From assembly GCF_026341775.1 (NCBI RefSeq), contig NZ_JAPEOB010000002.1:372001-436000 (forward strand): a DNA stretch of 64,000 bases, read 5' to 3'. Every line of letters starts with the position of its first letter. Position 1 is the first letter of the stretch. Positions 1-9,721 of this stretch are shown one piece after another. Source of the stretch: Streptomyces sp. NBC_00654. Its GTDB lineage: Bacteria > Actinomycetota > Actinomycetes > Streptomycetales > Streptomycetaceae. Both the position numbers and the translations under genes were made by a program. Under the pieces are notes generated by a model. The model ran no database searches, was not told where the DNA came from, and saw only the letters and a program-made list of their open reading frames with translations.

Positions 1-1
1 G

Positions 2-1009
2 CCGCATCCACGCGCCACAGCACCTGGTGACAGCAGCTCGCCCGCCGAACCCTGGTGGGTGTTCCGCGGCCCGTCCGATCTGCCCGAACCGCCACCGTGG
101 CGGCGCTTCCCCGCCGCGCGGCGCAGCCCGGGCTCGCAGCGCTATCTCATGAACGCCGACGAGATCGCCGTGGTCAATGCCGCGCTCCATCTGCGCCGCC
201 CCCTGTTGGTGACGGGCCGTCCCGGCACCGGGAAGAGTTCGCTGGCCCGTGCCCTCGCCGAGGACCTGGGGCTGGGCGAGGTGCTCCGCTGGTCCGTGAA
301 CAGCCGGTCGACACTGCAGGACGCCCTGTACCGGTACGACGCCGTCGGCCGGCTGCGCGAGGCGTCGCTGCAGCGTGAACGCGAGGCGCCGCGCGGTCCG
401 GCACGGCGGCTCAAGAGGCGCGGCGCGCAGGGCTCGGACATCGGCAACTACCTGCGTCTGGGGCCGTTGGGAACAGCGCTCGCCGCCACGGGCGGCCCCC
501 GTGTGCTGCTCATCGACGAACTCGACAAGTCCGATCTGGACCTGCCCAACGACCTTCTGGTGGTGCTGGAGGAGGGCGAGTTCGAGATCCCGGAGCTGGC
601 GAGGCTGCCCGAACACCAGCAGACCGCGGATGTTCTCGTCACGGGCAGCAGGGAGCGGATCCGGGTGCGGCGCGGCCTGGTGGCCTGCGAACAGTTCCCC
701 GTCGTCGTCATGACCAGCAACGGGGAGCGGGACTTCCCTCCGGCCTTCCTGCGCCGTTGTGTCCGGCTCGACCTGCGCGACCCGGACGAGGCGAAGCTGC
801 GGGACATCGTCCGGCAGAACCTCGGTGAGGCCGCCCTGGCCGAGGCCGACGACCTGATCTCCGAATTCCTGCGGAAGGCGGCCGTGCAGAGCCTGGCCAC
901 CGACCAGTTGCTCGCCGCCGTCCATCTGCGGGTCACCGGGGCCGATCTCACGCGTCAGGAGCTGCTCGGCGCGGTCATGCACCGGTTGGACGAAGCGTTC
1001 CCCTCATGA
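2..1009 (+). CDS. MoxR-like AAA+ ATPase (5' partial)
   Basis: The reading frame is open to the left edge, so the start lies outside; residues before an internal GTG at 59 (PWWVFRG) look like real protein. Visible AAA+ features are Walker A GRPGTGKSS (about nt 213-240), Walker B LLIDELDKSD (about 508-537) and a sensor/Arg-finger stretch TSNGERDFPPAFLRR (about 712-756). MoxR-type ATPases remodel partner proteins, usually together with a von Willebrand A (vWA) protein. The stop overlaps the start of the next gene (ATGA, 1006-1009), and that gene carries a vWA-like MIDAS motif, so the two products very likely work together. Substrate and pathway are unknown. Confidence 0.85.
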   Translation, partial: PHPRATAPGDSSSPAEPWWVFRGPSDLPEPPPWRRFPAARRSPGSQRYLMNADEIAVVNAALHLRRPLLVTGRPGTGKSSLARALAEDLGLGEVLRWSVNSRSTLQDALYRYDAVGRLREASLQREREAPRGPARRLKRRGAQGSDIGNYLRLGPLGTALAATGGPRVLLIDELDKSDLDLPNDLLVVLEEGEFEIPELARLPEHQQTADVLVTGSRERIRVRRGLVACEQFPVVVMTSNGERDFPPAFLRRCVRLDLRDPDEAKLRDIVRQNLGEAALAEADDLISEFLRKAAVQSLATDQLLAAVHLRVTGADLTRQELLGAVMHRLDEAFPS

Positions 1010-4000
1010 TCGACCGGCTGCGGGTGCTCCTGGATTCCCTGGGGTACGACCTGGCGGCGCCCGAACTTCTCGATGTGCTGTGGCTCGCGCGGGCGATGGG
1101 CCACGAAGCACCGGCGACCGAACCCCGGGCCGGCACCCCGACGGTTCAGCCGGGTGCTCCGCCCCTCATGGAGCCGGTGGGGGACGCCGCCGGGCCCGTA
1201 TCTCCCGTCGCGCCGTCGGAGGCTCCCCGCGATCCGCGCGTCCCCGCGCCCGCCGCGGCGCCGGCCGGGCGGCCGCACCGCCTGTACGCCTCCGACGGCG
1301 GCGGTACCCCGGACGGCGCCGGGACCCGGGCCCGGTCCGTTCGTGCCCCGGGCCCCCGGGCGCTGCCGGGCACGCAGCCGCTGGCCCGTGCGCTGCGCCC
1401 GCTGCGCGGCTACCGCGACCACCGGTACCGGACAGTCGCGGACATCGAGGCCACGGTCCGGCTCACGGCCGAGTCGGGTGTGCTGGACGTGGTGGACCGG
1501 CCCGAGCAGGAGCTGCGGCACACGGCCGTGCTGCTCATGGACGACTCACCGTCCATGCGGCTCTGGCAGCCGCTCGCGCGGGAGGTGAAACGCCTCCTGG
1601 AGCGAGCCGGCGTATTCCGTGCGGTACGGGTGCACCGGTTCGCCCTGGGGGACGGTCACCACCCCGCCGGGACTCCGCGGACGGAATCGCCCGTCACCTT
1701 CGTGCTGACGGACGGTGTGGACGAGGCGTGGCAGAGCCCCGCGGCGGACCGGTTCATCGAGGCATGGGGGCACGGTGGCCCCCTGACCGTGCTGCCGCCG
1801 CTGCCGCGACGGCTGTGGCGTGGCACGGCGTTCGACGCACAGCCCCGTCCCGTCGTGGCGGAGCGGCCGTTCGCGCCCGCCCGCGAGCTCCGGGTCCTCG
1901 ATCCGCTCAGTGGTCTGCCGGTCGGGCGGACGGCCGACCGGCCCGCTGTCCCGGTTGTCGCGCTCACACCGTCCTCGCTGTCCGCGTGGGCCCGGCTGCT
2001 CACCCGTCCCGGCACACCCACGATGGTGGACATCGCCCTGTTCGACACCGGTGACGGGGCGTCACGAGCTTCCGGTCCTCCCCCCTCGACGCTCCCGCAG
2101 CACCGTCTGGAACGCTTCCGGGCCTCCTTCTCCCCGGACGCCTACCGGCTGGCCGTCCGGCTCTCCGCGATCAGGCCCCTCAGCCTGCCGGTCATCCAGC
2201 TGGTACGGATCGCCTCGCTGCCCGACACGTCACCGACGGCGGTCGCCGAGGTTCTGCTCGGTGACCTGCTGCGGCCGCTGGCGGACGGCGGGCCGGGAGA
2301 TCTCCGTCTGCCGACGTCCGCCGGTGGCAGGCCGGCCGATCCTCTCTACGACTTCGGACCCGGTGTCCGGGACCTGCTGGCGAGCGGGCTCAGCGTGGAG
2401 CGGTCCATCGAGGTCGTGGAGGCGGTCGGTGAGGCGCTGGAGCCCCATCTCGGCCGGATGCCCGACTTCGCCGCGCTGCTCGACGATCCGGGCGGGAACG
2501 AGCACCGCCCGGCGGGCGCGTCCGCCTTCGCGGTCCTGGTCAGCCCGGTGCTGGACAGGCTGTACGGCAGGACCACGCCGGTCGCGGAGGTTCCCGGCAC
2601 GCCCCGGGCGCCCCTGCGGTTCACGGTCTTCGGTCCGCATCTCGCCTGGCGGGGCACCGAGCCGGTCCCGATGGGACCGCCACGGCAGAAGGCGGTACTG
2701 GTGGCTCTGCTGCTGCGCAGAGGCCGGGCCGTGGACGACACCGCGCTCGTGGAATCGGTGTGGGGTGAGTGGGCGCCCGACGGCAGGAAGCGGACCGCGC
2801 GGTCCTATGTCTCCCGGCTGCGGCAGGCGTTGGCCTCCTCCGGAGTCGAGATCGACGACACGGCGAACGGCCACCGGTTGTCGGCGCAGGGCGAGAGGGG
2901 CGAACCGGATCTGGATCTGACGGTCGCCGAGCGGCTGTACGAGGAGGCGAAGACGGCGCGGGCGGCGGGCGACCCGGCCGGGGCCCGGCGTGCGCTGACC
3001 GATGCGCTCGCCTGCACCGAGGGATCCCCGCTCGACGGGATCCCCGGCCCCTTCGCCGCGGGCCAGGCCACCCGCCTCGCGGAGTGGCGCCTCGCGCTCC
3101 TCGAATTCCGGATCGAGCTCGATCTGGAGGCGGGGGATCATGCCGAGCTCCTTCCCGAACTCACCGCCCTGACCACGGCGAATCCGATGAACGAACGGCT
3201 GCGCGCGCAGCTGATGCTCGTCCTGTACCGCAGCGGACGCCAGGCCGAGGCCCTCGCGGTGTACGCCGACACCCGCAGGGTGCTCGCCGACGAGGCCGGC
3301 CTCGACCCGGGCCCGGAGCTGACGAGGCTCCAGCAGCGCATCCTGAACGGCTCCGACCCCCGTGAGCTGGACATCGCGCCGCACCCTCGGTCCGTCCTCA
3401 CGGCTTCACCGGCCACGCCACCGCCGGCGGACGGGCTGCGGTTCGCCGTACTCGGTCCCGTACGCGTCTGGCGCGGCCGCGATCCACTGTCCTCCGGTTC
3501 ACCGCAGCAGCGGGCCCTTCTGGCCGCACTGCTGCTGCACGACGGCCGGACGGCCACCGCGAACGAGCTGATCGACGGAATCTGGGGCGACGATCCGCCC
3601 CAACAGGCACTGGCCTCGCTACGGACCTACGCCTCCAGGCTGCACAAAGCCCTGGGCCCCGATGTCCTGGTCTCCGATGGAGGAAAGTACGCCCTCCGGG
3701 TCCCTGCCGACTCACTGGATCTGGACCTCGCCCGGCAGTTGGCCACCGAGGCCGAGCGGGCCCGGGGCGATGGCGATCTCCTTCAGGCCCGCGGCCTCCT
3801 CAACAAGGCGCTGGGCCTGTGGGACGGCGAGGCGCTCGCCTCCGTGCCCGGTCCGTACGCGGAGAACCAGCGCGCCCGGCTGGAGGAGTGGCGCCTCCAG
3901 CTCACGGAGACCCGGCTCGATCTGGACCTGGAATCCGGTCTCCACGCGGATGCGGTCTCCGAACTGACCGCGCTCACCGCCACGCACCCGCTGCGCGAGC

Positions 4001-6333
4001 GGCTGCGCGAACTGCTGATGGTCGCCCTGTACCGCAGCGGACGCCAGGCCGAGGCCCTCGCGGTGTACGCCGACACCCGCCGGCTGCTCGCCGAGGAACT
4101 GGGCGTCGACCCGCGCCCGGAGCTGGCCCAGCTCCAGCAGCGCATCCTCCGGGCCGACGAGGAGCTGGCCCGCCCGGCCGACGGACCGGCGCCCCCGTAC
4201 GCCGCGGCCGCTCCTGCGCAACTCCCCGCACGGGTAACCGACTTCACCGGCCATCAGGACGATCTGCGGGAGGTCACCGAGCATCTGGGCCGGGCTGACG
4301 GTTCGGTCATGACCATCGCGTCCCTGGGCGGCCTGGGCGGCATCGGCAAAACGACCCTCGCCGTCGAGGCCGCCCATGCCGTCCGGGCCCACTTTCCGGA
4401 CGGCCAGCTCTACGTCGACCTCCAGGGCGCCGGCCCCCGTGCGGCGGCGGCGGAAACGGTGCTCGGCTCGTTCCTGCGCGCGCTCGGCACCGCCGACTCG
4501 GCGATACCGGACACCCTGGACGAACGGGCCGCCCTGTACCGCTCCTCGCTGGAGGGCCGTCGCGTTCTGGTCCTCCTGGACAACGCGCGCGACGCGGCCC
4601 AGGTCCGCCCTCTGCTCCCCGGTACGGCGGGCTGCGCGGCCCTGGTCACCAGCCGGGTCCGCATGGTCGACCTGGCCGGCGCCCGCCTGATGGACCTGGA
4701 CGTGATGTCCCCCGAGGAAGCACTCCAGCTCTTCACCCGGATCGTGGGCGAGGAACGCGTGAGCGCGGAGCGCGAAGCCGCTCTGGATGTGGTGGCCATG
4801 TGCGGCTTCCTGCCCCTGGCCATCCGTATCGCCGCCTCCCGCCAGGCCGCCCGCCGCACCTGGACCGTCTCCGTCCTCGCCGCCAAACTGGCCGACGAGC
4901 GCCGCCGGCTGGACGAACTCCAGGCGGGCGACCTCGCGGTCAAGGCCACCTTCGAACTCGGCTACGGCCAGCTGGAGCCCGCCCAGGCCCGCGCCTTCCG
5001 CCTCCTCGGCCTCGCCGACGGCCCGGACATCTCACTGGCGGCGGCCTGCGCACTCCTGAACCTGGAACCGCAGGTGGCGGAGGACCTGCTGGAAGAACTG
5101 GTCGGCACCAGTTTCCTGGAATCGGCCGCACCGGGCCGCTACCGCTACCACGACCTCGTACGCCTCTACGCACGTGCCTGCGCCGAGCGCGACGAACAGC
5201 CGCCGGTGGAGCGGGAACTGGCACTGTCACGACTGCTGGACTTCTACCTCGCCACGGCGGCCGAGGTGTACGCGCTGGAGCATCCCGGCGACCGGCTGGT
5301 CGACCATCTGGAGGCCACGGCCCATGGGGGCCTGATCTTCGGCGGCCGGCCCACGGCGATCGACTGGCTGTACTCCGAGGCGGCCGGTCTGCTCGCCTCG
5401 GTCCGGCAGTCCGCGGGCCCGTCGTTGCGGCGCGCCGTGGACACCCTGTGGGTCACCCAGGATCTGGCGGACTCGGGCGCCGCGTCCGGGCAGTACGAGG
5501 CGGCCGCCACGGCCCTGTGGGAGGAAGCGGCGCGGCGCGGCGACCCGAGGGCAGAGGGACGGGCCGCGCTGGTGGTGGCCAGGACCTGGATGAACGCGGG
5601 CAGGTTCGAGCAGGCCGACGACGCGGCGGCCCGCGCGCTCCTGATGGCGGAGAGCTGCGGGGACGCCCTGACAGCCTGCTGGTCGCAGAACAGCCAGGGG
5701 ACGATGGCTCTCTATCGGAACCACCATGAGCAGGCCGAGCGTCATTTGACGGCTGCGCTGGCGGGTTTCCGGGCCGTCGATGACCGGCCCGGCGAGGCGA
5801 GCGCCCTGTGCAACCTGTCCCGTGTCCGGCTCGCCGTCGGCGAGGTCTCCTCCGCCCTGACGCTCGTGGAGCAGGGAATGGCCGTCTATGACGGCCTCGG
5901 CATGTCCCTGCGTGGCGCCAACGCGCGCTACGCGCTCGGACTCGCGCTCACGGCCGCCCAGCGGTTCGACGAGGCGATCGCCGCGTTCCGCGAGGCCCTT
6001 CTGAGGTTCACCGACAGCCGCCAGCGTCTCTGGGAGGGCATGACCCTGTTCAGGATCGCCGAGGCCGAACTCGCCGCGCACCGTCCGGCACCGGCTCTGG
6101 ATCTGGCCGAGCGGGCCCTGGCCGTGCTGGGCGGCATCGGCGGCGACTGGCGGAGGGGCAACGTACTGACGGTCCTGGGGCGCGCGCTCCAGGCCGTGGG
6201 ACAGGTGGACCGCGCGCGGGCGTGCTGGCAGGAGGCCCTGGACATCTTCGAGGAACTCGGTTCCCCCGAAGCCCGGCAGGTGCGCGAACTGGTCGAGGGC
6301 CGGGCGTCCGCCCCCGTACCGAACACCGCGTAG
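1006..6333 (+). CDS. vWA - SARP - SARP - NB-ARC - TPR multidomain regulator
   Basis: 1775 residues. The N-terminus (about 1-30, LDVLWLARAM) resembles the SAV_2336-type N-terminal region. A vWA-like domain near residues 170-260 has the MIDAS motif DDSPS and a later TDG. Two OmpR-type winged helix plus BTAD modules follow (about 535-785 and 810-1048), each starting with an L-R-F-x-V-x-G-P strand. Next comes an NB-ARC STAND NTPase (Walker A GLGGIGKTT near 1110; RVLVLLDNA near 1186) and a C-terminal TPR region (about 1490-1750). SARP/BTAD proteins activate antibiotic genes, and the AfsR type is SARP-NB-ARC-TPR. This one has a duplicated SARP and an added vWA front end. A 55-bp perfect DNA repeat (3222-3276 and 4026-4080) lies in the two BTAD modules. 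It is coupled to the MoxR-like ATPase upstream. Inference: an ATPase-gated transcriptional switch. Confidence 0.9.
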   Translation: MIDRLRVLLDSLGYDLAAPELLDVLWLARAMGHEAPATEPRAGTPTVQPGAPPLMEPVGDAAGPVSPVAPSEAPRDPRVPAPAAAPAGRPHRLYASDGGGTPDGAGTRARSVRAPGPRALPGTQPLARALRPLRGYRDHRYRTVADIEATVRLTAESGVLDVVDRPEQELRHTAVLLMDDSPSMRLWQPLAREVKRLLERAGVFRAVRVHRFALGDGHHPAGTPRTESPVTFVLTDGVDEAWQSPAADRFIEAWGHGGPLTVLPPLPRRLWRGTAFDAQPRPVVAERPFAPARELRVLDPLSGLPVGRTADRPAVPVVALTPSSLSAWARLLTRPGTPTMVDIALFDTGDGASRASGPPPSTLPQHRLERFRASFSPDAYRLAVRLSAIRPLSLPVIQLVRIASLPDTSPTAVAEVLLGDLLRPLADGGPGDLRLPTSAGGRPADPLYDFGPGVRDLLASGLSVERSIEVVEAVGEALEPHLGRMPDFAALLDDPGGNEHRPAGASAFAVLVSPVLDRLYGRTTPVAEVPGTPRAPLRFTVFGPHLAWRGTEPVPMGPPRQKAVLVALLLRRGRAVDDTALVESVWGEWAPDGRKRTARSYVSRLRQALASSGVEIDDTANGHRLSAQGERGEPDLDLTVAERLYEEAKTARAAGDPAGARRALTDALACTEGSPLDGIPGPFAAGQATRLAEWRLALLEFRIELDLEAGDHAELLPELTALTTANPMNERLRAQLMLVLYRSGRQAEALAVYADTRRVLADEAGLDPGPELTRLQQRILNGSDPRELDIAPHPRSVLTASPATPPPADGLRFAVLGPVRVWRGRDPLSSGSPQQRALLAALLLHDGRTATANELIDGIWGDDPPQQALASLRTYASRLHKALGPDVLVSDGGKYALRVPADSLDLDLARQLATEAERARGDGDLLQARGLLNKALGLWDGEALASVPGPYAENQRARLEEWRLQLTETRLDLDLESGLHADAVSELTALTATHPLRERLRELLMVALYRSGRQAEALAVYADTRRLLAEELGVDPRPELAQLQQRILRADEELARPADGPAPPYAAAAPAQLPARVTDFTGHQDDLREVTEHLGRADGSVMTIASLGGLGGIGKTTLAVEAAHAVRAHFPDGQLYVDLQGAGPRAAAAETVLGSFLRALGTADSAIPDTLDERAALYRSSLEGRRVLVLLDNARDAAQVRPLLPGTAGCAALVTSRVRMVDLAGARLMDLDVMSPEEALQLFTRIVGEERVSAEREAALDVVAMCGFLPLAIRIAASRQAARRTWTVSVLAAKLADERRRLDELQAGDLAVKATFELGYGQLEPAQARAFRLLGLADGPDISLAAACALLNLEPQVAEDLLEELVGTSFLESAAPGRYRYHDLVRLYARACAERDEQPPVERELALSRLLDFYLATAAEVYALEHPGDRLVDHLEATAHGGLIFGGRPTAIDWLYSEAAGLLASVRQSAGPSLRRAVDTLWVTQDLADSGAASGQYEAAATALWEEAARRGDPRAEGRAALVVARTWMNAGRFEQADDAAARALLMAESCGDALTACWSQNSQGTMALYRNHHEQAERHLTAALAGFRAVDDRPGEASALCNLSRVRLAVGEVSSALTLVEQGMAVYDGLGMSLRGANARYALGLALTAAQRFDEAIAAFREALLRFTDSRQRLWEGMTLFRIAEAELAAHRPAPALDLAERALAVLGGIGGDWRRGNVLTVLGRALQAVGQVDRARACWQEALDIFEELGSPEARQVRELVEGRASAPVPNTA
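3222..4080 (+). repeat. 55-bp perfect intragenic repeat in twin BTAD modules
   Basis: Positions 3222-3276 and 4026-4080 are identical. They are 804 bp (268 codons) apart in the same frame and encode the helix beginning LYRSGRQAEALAVYAD in each BTAD module. The surrounding modules are much more diverged, so local gene conversion or slow divergence under constraint are both possible. Confidence 0.9.
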
Positions 6334-6440
6334 CGCCACCGGACATGGTCCGCCGCCTGGTGCCGGCGCCGCTGTCCGAGGAGACCCGCTGGTGCGAGCG
6401 GGACCGTACCGCGACGGCGCCGGTGAGGGGTGGCGTCCGG

Positions 6441-7844
6441 TTACTCCTGGCCGGAGCAGGGGCCGCAGCAGTCGCGGGCGCGTTCGACGCAGATGGTGAC
6501 GCTGTCGGTGTTGTTCGTGGGGTCGGGGTCCTTCTCATGGGCGGTGGCCGTGGCGGTGTTGCTGATCGAGCCGGAGGCGGTCGCCTTGGCCCGCAGCACG
6601 AGCGTGGCGGTGGCGCCGTCGGCCAGGTCACCCACCTCCCACTGTCCGGTCACCGGATCGTAGGTGCCGGGTGAGGGCGTGGCGGACAGGAACGTGAGAT
6701 CGTCATGCAGCACATCGGTGACGGTGACTCCGGTGGCCCGGTTCGGTCCGGTGTTCCGGACGGCGATCCGGTAGGTCACGGTCTGTCCCTCGGTGACCGT
6801 GGTCGCGTCGGCCGCTTTGGCCACCGTCAGATCGGCAGCCGGATCGACGTCCGTGACCGCCTCGTTGGACGTGGCGGTCAGCGGTTCGGGAGTCGGCCCG
6901 AGGCGGTTCTCGTAGGCAGCGGTGGCACTGTTGATGACCCGGCTGCCTCCCGCGGCCAGGCCGATGGTGACCCGGTACTCCACCGTGGTGCCGCCCGGCA
7001 GGGTCTCGGTGCTGGGCAGGCTGCCGGCCTGGCCGCCCGAAGCGCCGTTGCCCAGGTGGAAGACCACCTTGTTGCCCTGGGCGTCGAAGTACGCCTGGTC
7101 ATCGCCGTTCCGGTCGCTCTTCGGCCCGGTGTGGGGACCGTCGACGATACGCAGAGATCCGGGCAGGTACGTCGTGCCGGCGGGGATGACGTCGGTCAGG
7201 ACGAGGGCTTCGGCCGGGCCTCCGCCTTCGTTCCTGGCCGTGATGCGGTAGGTGACGACGTCCCCCACCTCCAGGGGTCCCACGGGGATGGCGGTCTTGG
7301 TGAGCACCACGTAGGGAGCGGTACCGAAGAAGACGCCGTCCAGGAAGTTCCCGATCCCCTGGTTTCCGCCGGCGGCGGAGATGGAGCGGAACGCGAACCG
7401 GGTCGTCGTCTGGCCTGCCGGGACGGTGTACGTGCCCGTGTAGTAGCCCCAGGCGTTGTTGCCGTCGGTGAAGCGTCGCTGTTCGACCGCGGGGCCCGGT
7501 GTGCCGATGTCCAGTGCCATGGTGTCCTGGCCCTGCCGTCCGCGGTGGTACAGCCTCCAGTACAGCTTCGACCCGGGCGTGGTCGGCAGGTCCTGGTAGA
7601 GCGTGGCCACCTGGCGCGCGTTCAGCTCGGCGAACTGGGAGCCGTGCACCGCCGGCACCCCGTTGAAACCGGAACGCCACAGCTCGATCATGTGATCGGT
7701 CGAGGTGGTACGCCATCCCGGTACGCGCTTGGCTGCCTGCGTCTGCGACGCGTCCGGGAGGATCTCGAAGCCGGTGACGACGGGCTCTTCGAAGCTTCCG
7801 TTGACCAGTGCGACCCGGAGCGGAGCGGGCGGAGGTGTAGTCAC
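6441..7844 (-). CDS. DUF11 repeat protein with lectin/DUF642-like N-terminal domain
   Basis: 467 residues from GTG at 7844, chosen because GGGGA lies just upstream; an upstream start (7982) would add a low-complexity Arg-rich leader. The N-terminal half (starting LVNGSFEEP, with IELW and QFAELNA motifs) looks like the beta-sandwich carbohydrate-binding type often placed before DUF11 units. Two DUF11 (Ig-like) repeats follow, each with a GD/GQ-VTYRI strand. The tail is unusually Cys-rich (CCGPC) and ends at CSGQE. DUF11 proteins are normally surface-exposed, but I see no signal peptide, LPxTG motif or C-terminal membrane anchor here. It is convergent with the large regulator and divergent from the lipoprotein at 8408. 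Confidence 0.8.
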   Translation of the reverse strand: MTTPPPAPLRVALVNGSFEEPVVTGFEILPDASQTQAAKRVPGWRTTSTDHMIELWRSGFNGVPAVHGSQFAELNARQVATLYQDLPTTPGSKLYWRLYHRGRQGQDTMALDIGTPGPAVEQRRFTDGNNAWGYYTGTYTVPAGQTTTRFAFRSISAAGGNQGIGNFLDGVFFGTAPYVVLTKTAIPVGPLEVGDVVTYRITARNEGGGPAEALVLTDVIPAGTTYLPGSLRIVDGPHTGPKSDRNGDDQAYFDAQGNKVVFHLGNGASGGQAGSLPSTETLPGGTTVEYRVTIGLAAGGSRVINSATAAYENRLGPTPEPLTATSNEAVTDVDPAADLTVAKAADATTVTEGQTVTYRIAVRNTGPNRATGVTVTDVLHDDLTFLSATPSPGTYDPVTGQWEVGDLADGATATLVLRAKATASGSISNTATATAHEKDPDPTNNTDSVTICVERARDCCGPCSGQE

Positions 7845-8407
7845 GTGTCCCCTTTGGTTCGGCGAGGTCCGGCATCGCCCTCCGGCCGGACCACGAGGGC
7901 GGGCTTCGGCGGAGCCGTGGCCCCCGAGAGCACAACGCAATCCCGGGGACACGGAAAGCACATCCTCATCGGTCCTCGCCAAACCCGCCGGGCTGGTTTG
8001 CCGGGCACATCCGCCAGGGTTGACGGCACCGCCCCCGCACCGGCGGCTGTCCGCACATCACCCGGAACTCACGGGGCACACCTCTCCCTGCCGCCACCCC
8101 TTGAACGGCCGAAAAGAACTCCGCGGCCACTCTCCCTCGCCTTCCGTGAGGGTGATCCGCTACGCAAAGGGTTGACAGTCAGGGAGCTCTCCGGATGCCG
8201 GCGCCTCCGGACAGCAGGGGTTCTGCCTCCCCAGCACCCTTCGGGGCGCGCCCGTCACCGCCGATGGCCGCCGCACCCGCTCGCCATCCCGTCCTGTGAC
8301 AGGTGCTTCACCGCCATGTCCCGACTGTGTGCCATCGGCCGTTCGGCCGAAATTCGCTGGTTAGCTGGCACGGACGCCGAGGGAGGCGTCGCAACGACCG
8401 GACGGAA
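7845..8407. promoter_or_regulatory. Divergent promoter region
   Basis: 563 bp between the divergent DUF11 and PQQ-propeller genes. A perfect -35-like TTGACA lies at 8172-8177 on the plus strand, but no good -10 follows at 17-18 nt. A short palindrome TTCGGCCGAA lies near 8342-8351. No convincing coding sequence. Confidence 0.4.
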
Positions 8408-9649
8408 ATGAGAACAGACATGGGCAGACGTTACGGGCACACGGTGTCCCGCAGGCAGATGATCAGGCTGGCCGGGACGGGGCTGGGACTGGTCGTCCTC
8501 GGGACCGGGGCCGTGGCGTGCGAATCCGGGGAGCAGCCGGAAGAGCCCGGCGACGGTCCGGCGACGGGCGCGGACAAGGAGGGCGGAGGGTCCACGACAC
8601 CGCCGCCGGGTACCGCACCCGAACCTCTGTGGAAGTCGGACGCCGCGAACACCAATCTGGCCGGGATGGACGCCCTCGCGGTGGTCGGCGACACGGTCCT
8701 GGTGTCGGGAGATCCGCTGGTCGGACGGGACATGGCAGGCGGCACGCAGAAGTGGTCGCGCGCCGGTGTCACCACCCCCGGCGCCAAACTCATCGTCGGC
8801 GGCGGGACGCTCTATCTGGCCAGCGCCGAGTACGACGGCGACGTAGTGGGGCTGGATCCGGCCACGGGCAAGGAGACCTGGCGGAGCCGGCTGGGCAAGC
8901 AGTACCAACTGCCGCGCCCGATCGCGGCCGACGACCGTCATGTGTATGTCCTCGCCGGCATTCTGGAGAAGGACTTCACGACGCCGAACAATGTGATCGC
9001 GGCGATCGACACCACGTCCGGCAGGATCGTCTGGCGTGAGCAGCGCGACGCGGGGACCGAGGAGCACGGGATCACCGCCGCGTCCGTCGACGGGCACCTG
9101 ATCTATACGGACTACCGCGAGAATGTGACCGTCCGTGACACGGCGACCGGCCGACAGGTGTGGACGAAGAAGATCAGCGAGTCCAACCGCCGCCGCTTCG
9201 CCGTGCACAAGGACCTGGTGATCGTGGCGGACGGAGGGCGGCTGCGGGCGCTCGAACTGGCCGGAGGCAAGGACCGCTGGTCGCTCAGGACCGAAGAGTT
9301 CAGCAAGTTCTACGACCCGCAGATCCTGGACGGGGTGCTCTACGCCGCTGACAGCGCGCGTGGCATGTGGGCGGTGGATCCCGGCACGGGCAAGGCGATC
9401 TGGCACAACGAGGATCTGCTGGAGTCGGCGACGCAGGCGTGGCAGTTCGCCAAGGTCAAGGGAACCCTGTACGGCGCGACCGAGTTCGACAAGGACGGCG
9501 GCGTGCATGCTTTCGACACGACGACCGGAAAACTGCGCTGGACCTACAACGACGGCACCGGCGACATCCAGCAGTGGTACGTGGTGGCCGCGGGCAGCCG
9601 CTTGGCCGTGATGCATGGGAAGCGGCTCTACGCGCTGCCCGCCGTGTGA
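8408..9649 (+). CDS. Tat-exported lipoprotein with PQQ-like beta-propeller repeats
   Basis: 413 residues from ATG at 8408 (GGACGGAA just before it; ATG at 8420 is an alternative). The N-terminus has a twin-arginine motif (SRRQMIR), a hydrophobic stretch and a lipobox-like Cys (GAVAC), followed by a Pro/Gly/Glu-rich linker. The rest holds repeated tryptophan strands (W-R-S-R, I-V-W-R, Q-V-W-T, R-W-S-L, A-I-W-H, L-R-W-T) typical of the PQQ/BamB-like propeller. In streptomycetes such propellers are seen as lipoproteins and as Ser/Thr-kinase sensor domains; no kinase domain is present here. Likely an extracytoplasmic binding or scaffold protein. The ligand is unknown, and PQQ binding should not be assumed from the fold. 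Confidence 0.85.
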   Translation: MRTDMGRRYGHTVSRRQMIRLAGTGLGLVVLGTGAVACESGEQPEEPGDGPATGADKEGGGSTTPPPGTAPEPLWKSDAANTNLAGMDALAVVGDTVLVSGDPLVGRDMAGGTQKWSRAGVTTPGAKLIVGGGTLYLASAEYDGDVVGLDPATGKETWRSRLGKQYQLPRPIAADDRHVYVLAGILEKDFTTPNNVIAAIDTTSGRIVWREQRDAGTEEHGITAASVDGHLIYTDYRENVTVRDTATGRQVWTKKISESNRRRFAVHKDLVIVADGGRLRALELAGGKDRWSLRTEEFSKFYDPQILDGVLYAADSARGMWAVDPGTGKAIWHNEDLLESATQAWQFAKVKGTLYGATEFDKDGGVHAFDTTTGKLRWTYNDGTGDIQQWYVVAAGSRLAVMHGKRLYALPAV

Positions 9650-9721
9650 TCGTGGTACCCACGTCCGGTTCCCCGCGGTGCGTTCCATAGGCCTGCGTCC
9701 GAACCGTGTGCCGCACCCCGT

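Noticed and set aside
5227..6339. 370-codon minus-strand frame opposite the TPR region
   Set aside because: Shadow of the large regulator; low-complexity Arg/Gly-rich product with no motifs.
8172..8177. Full sigma-70-like promoter upstream of the PQQ lipoprotein
   Set aside because: TTGACA is perfect, but no acceptable -10 exists at 16-19 nt.
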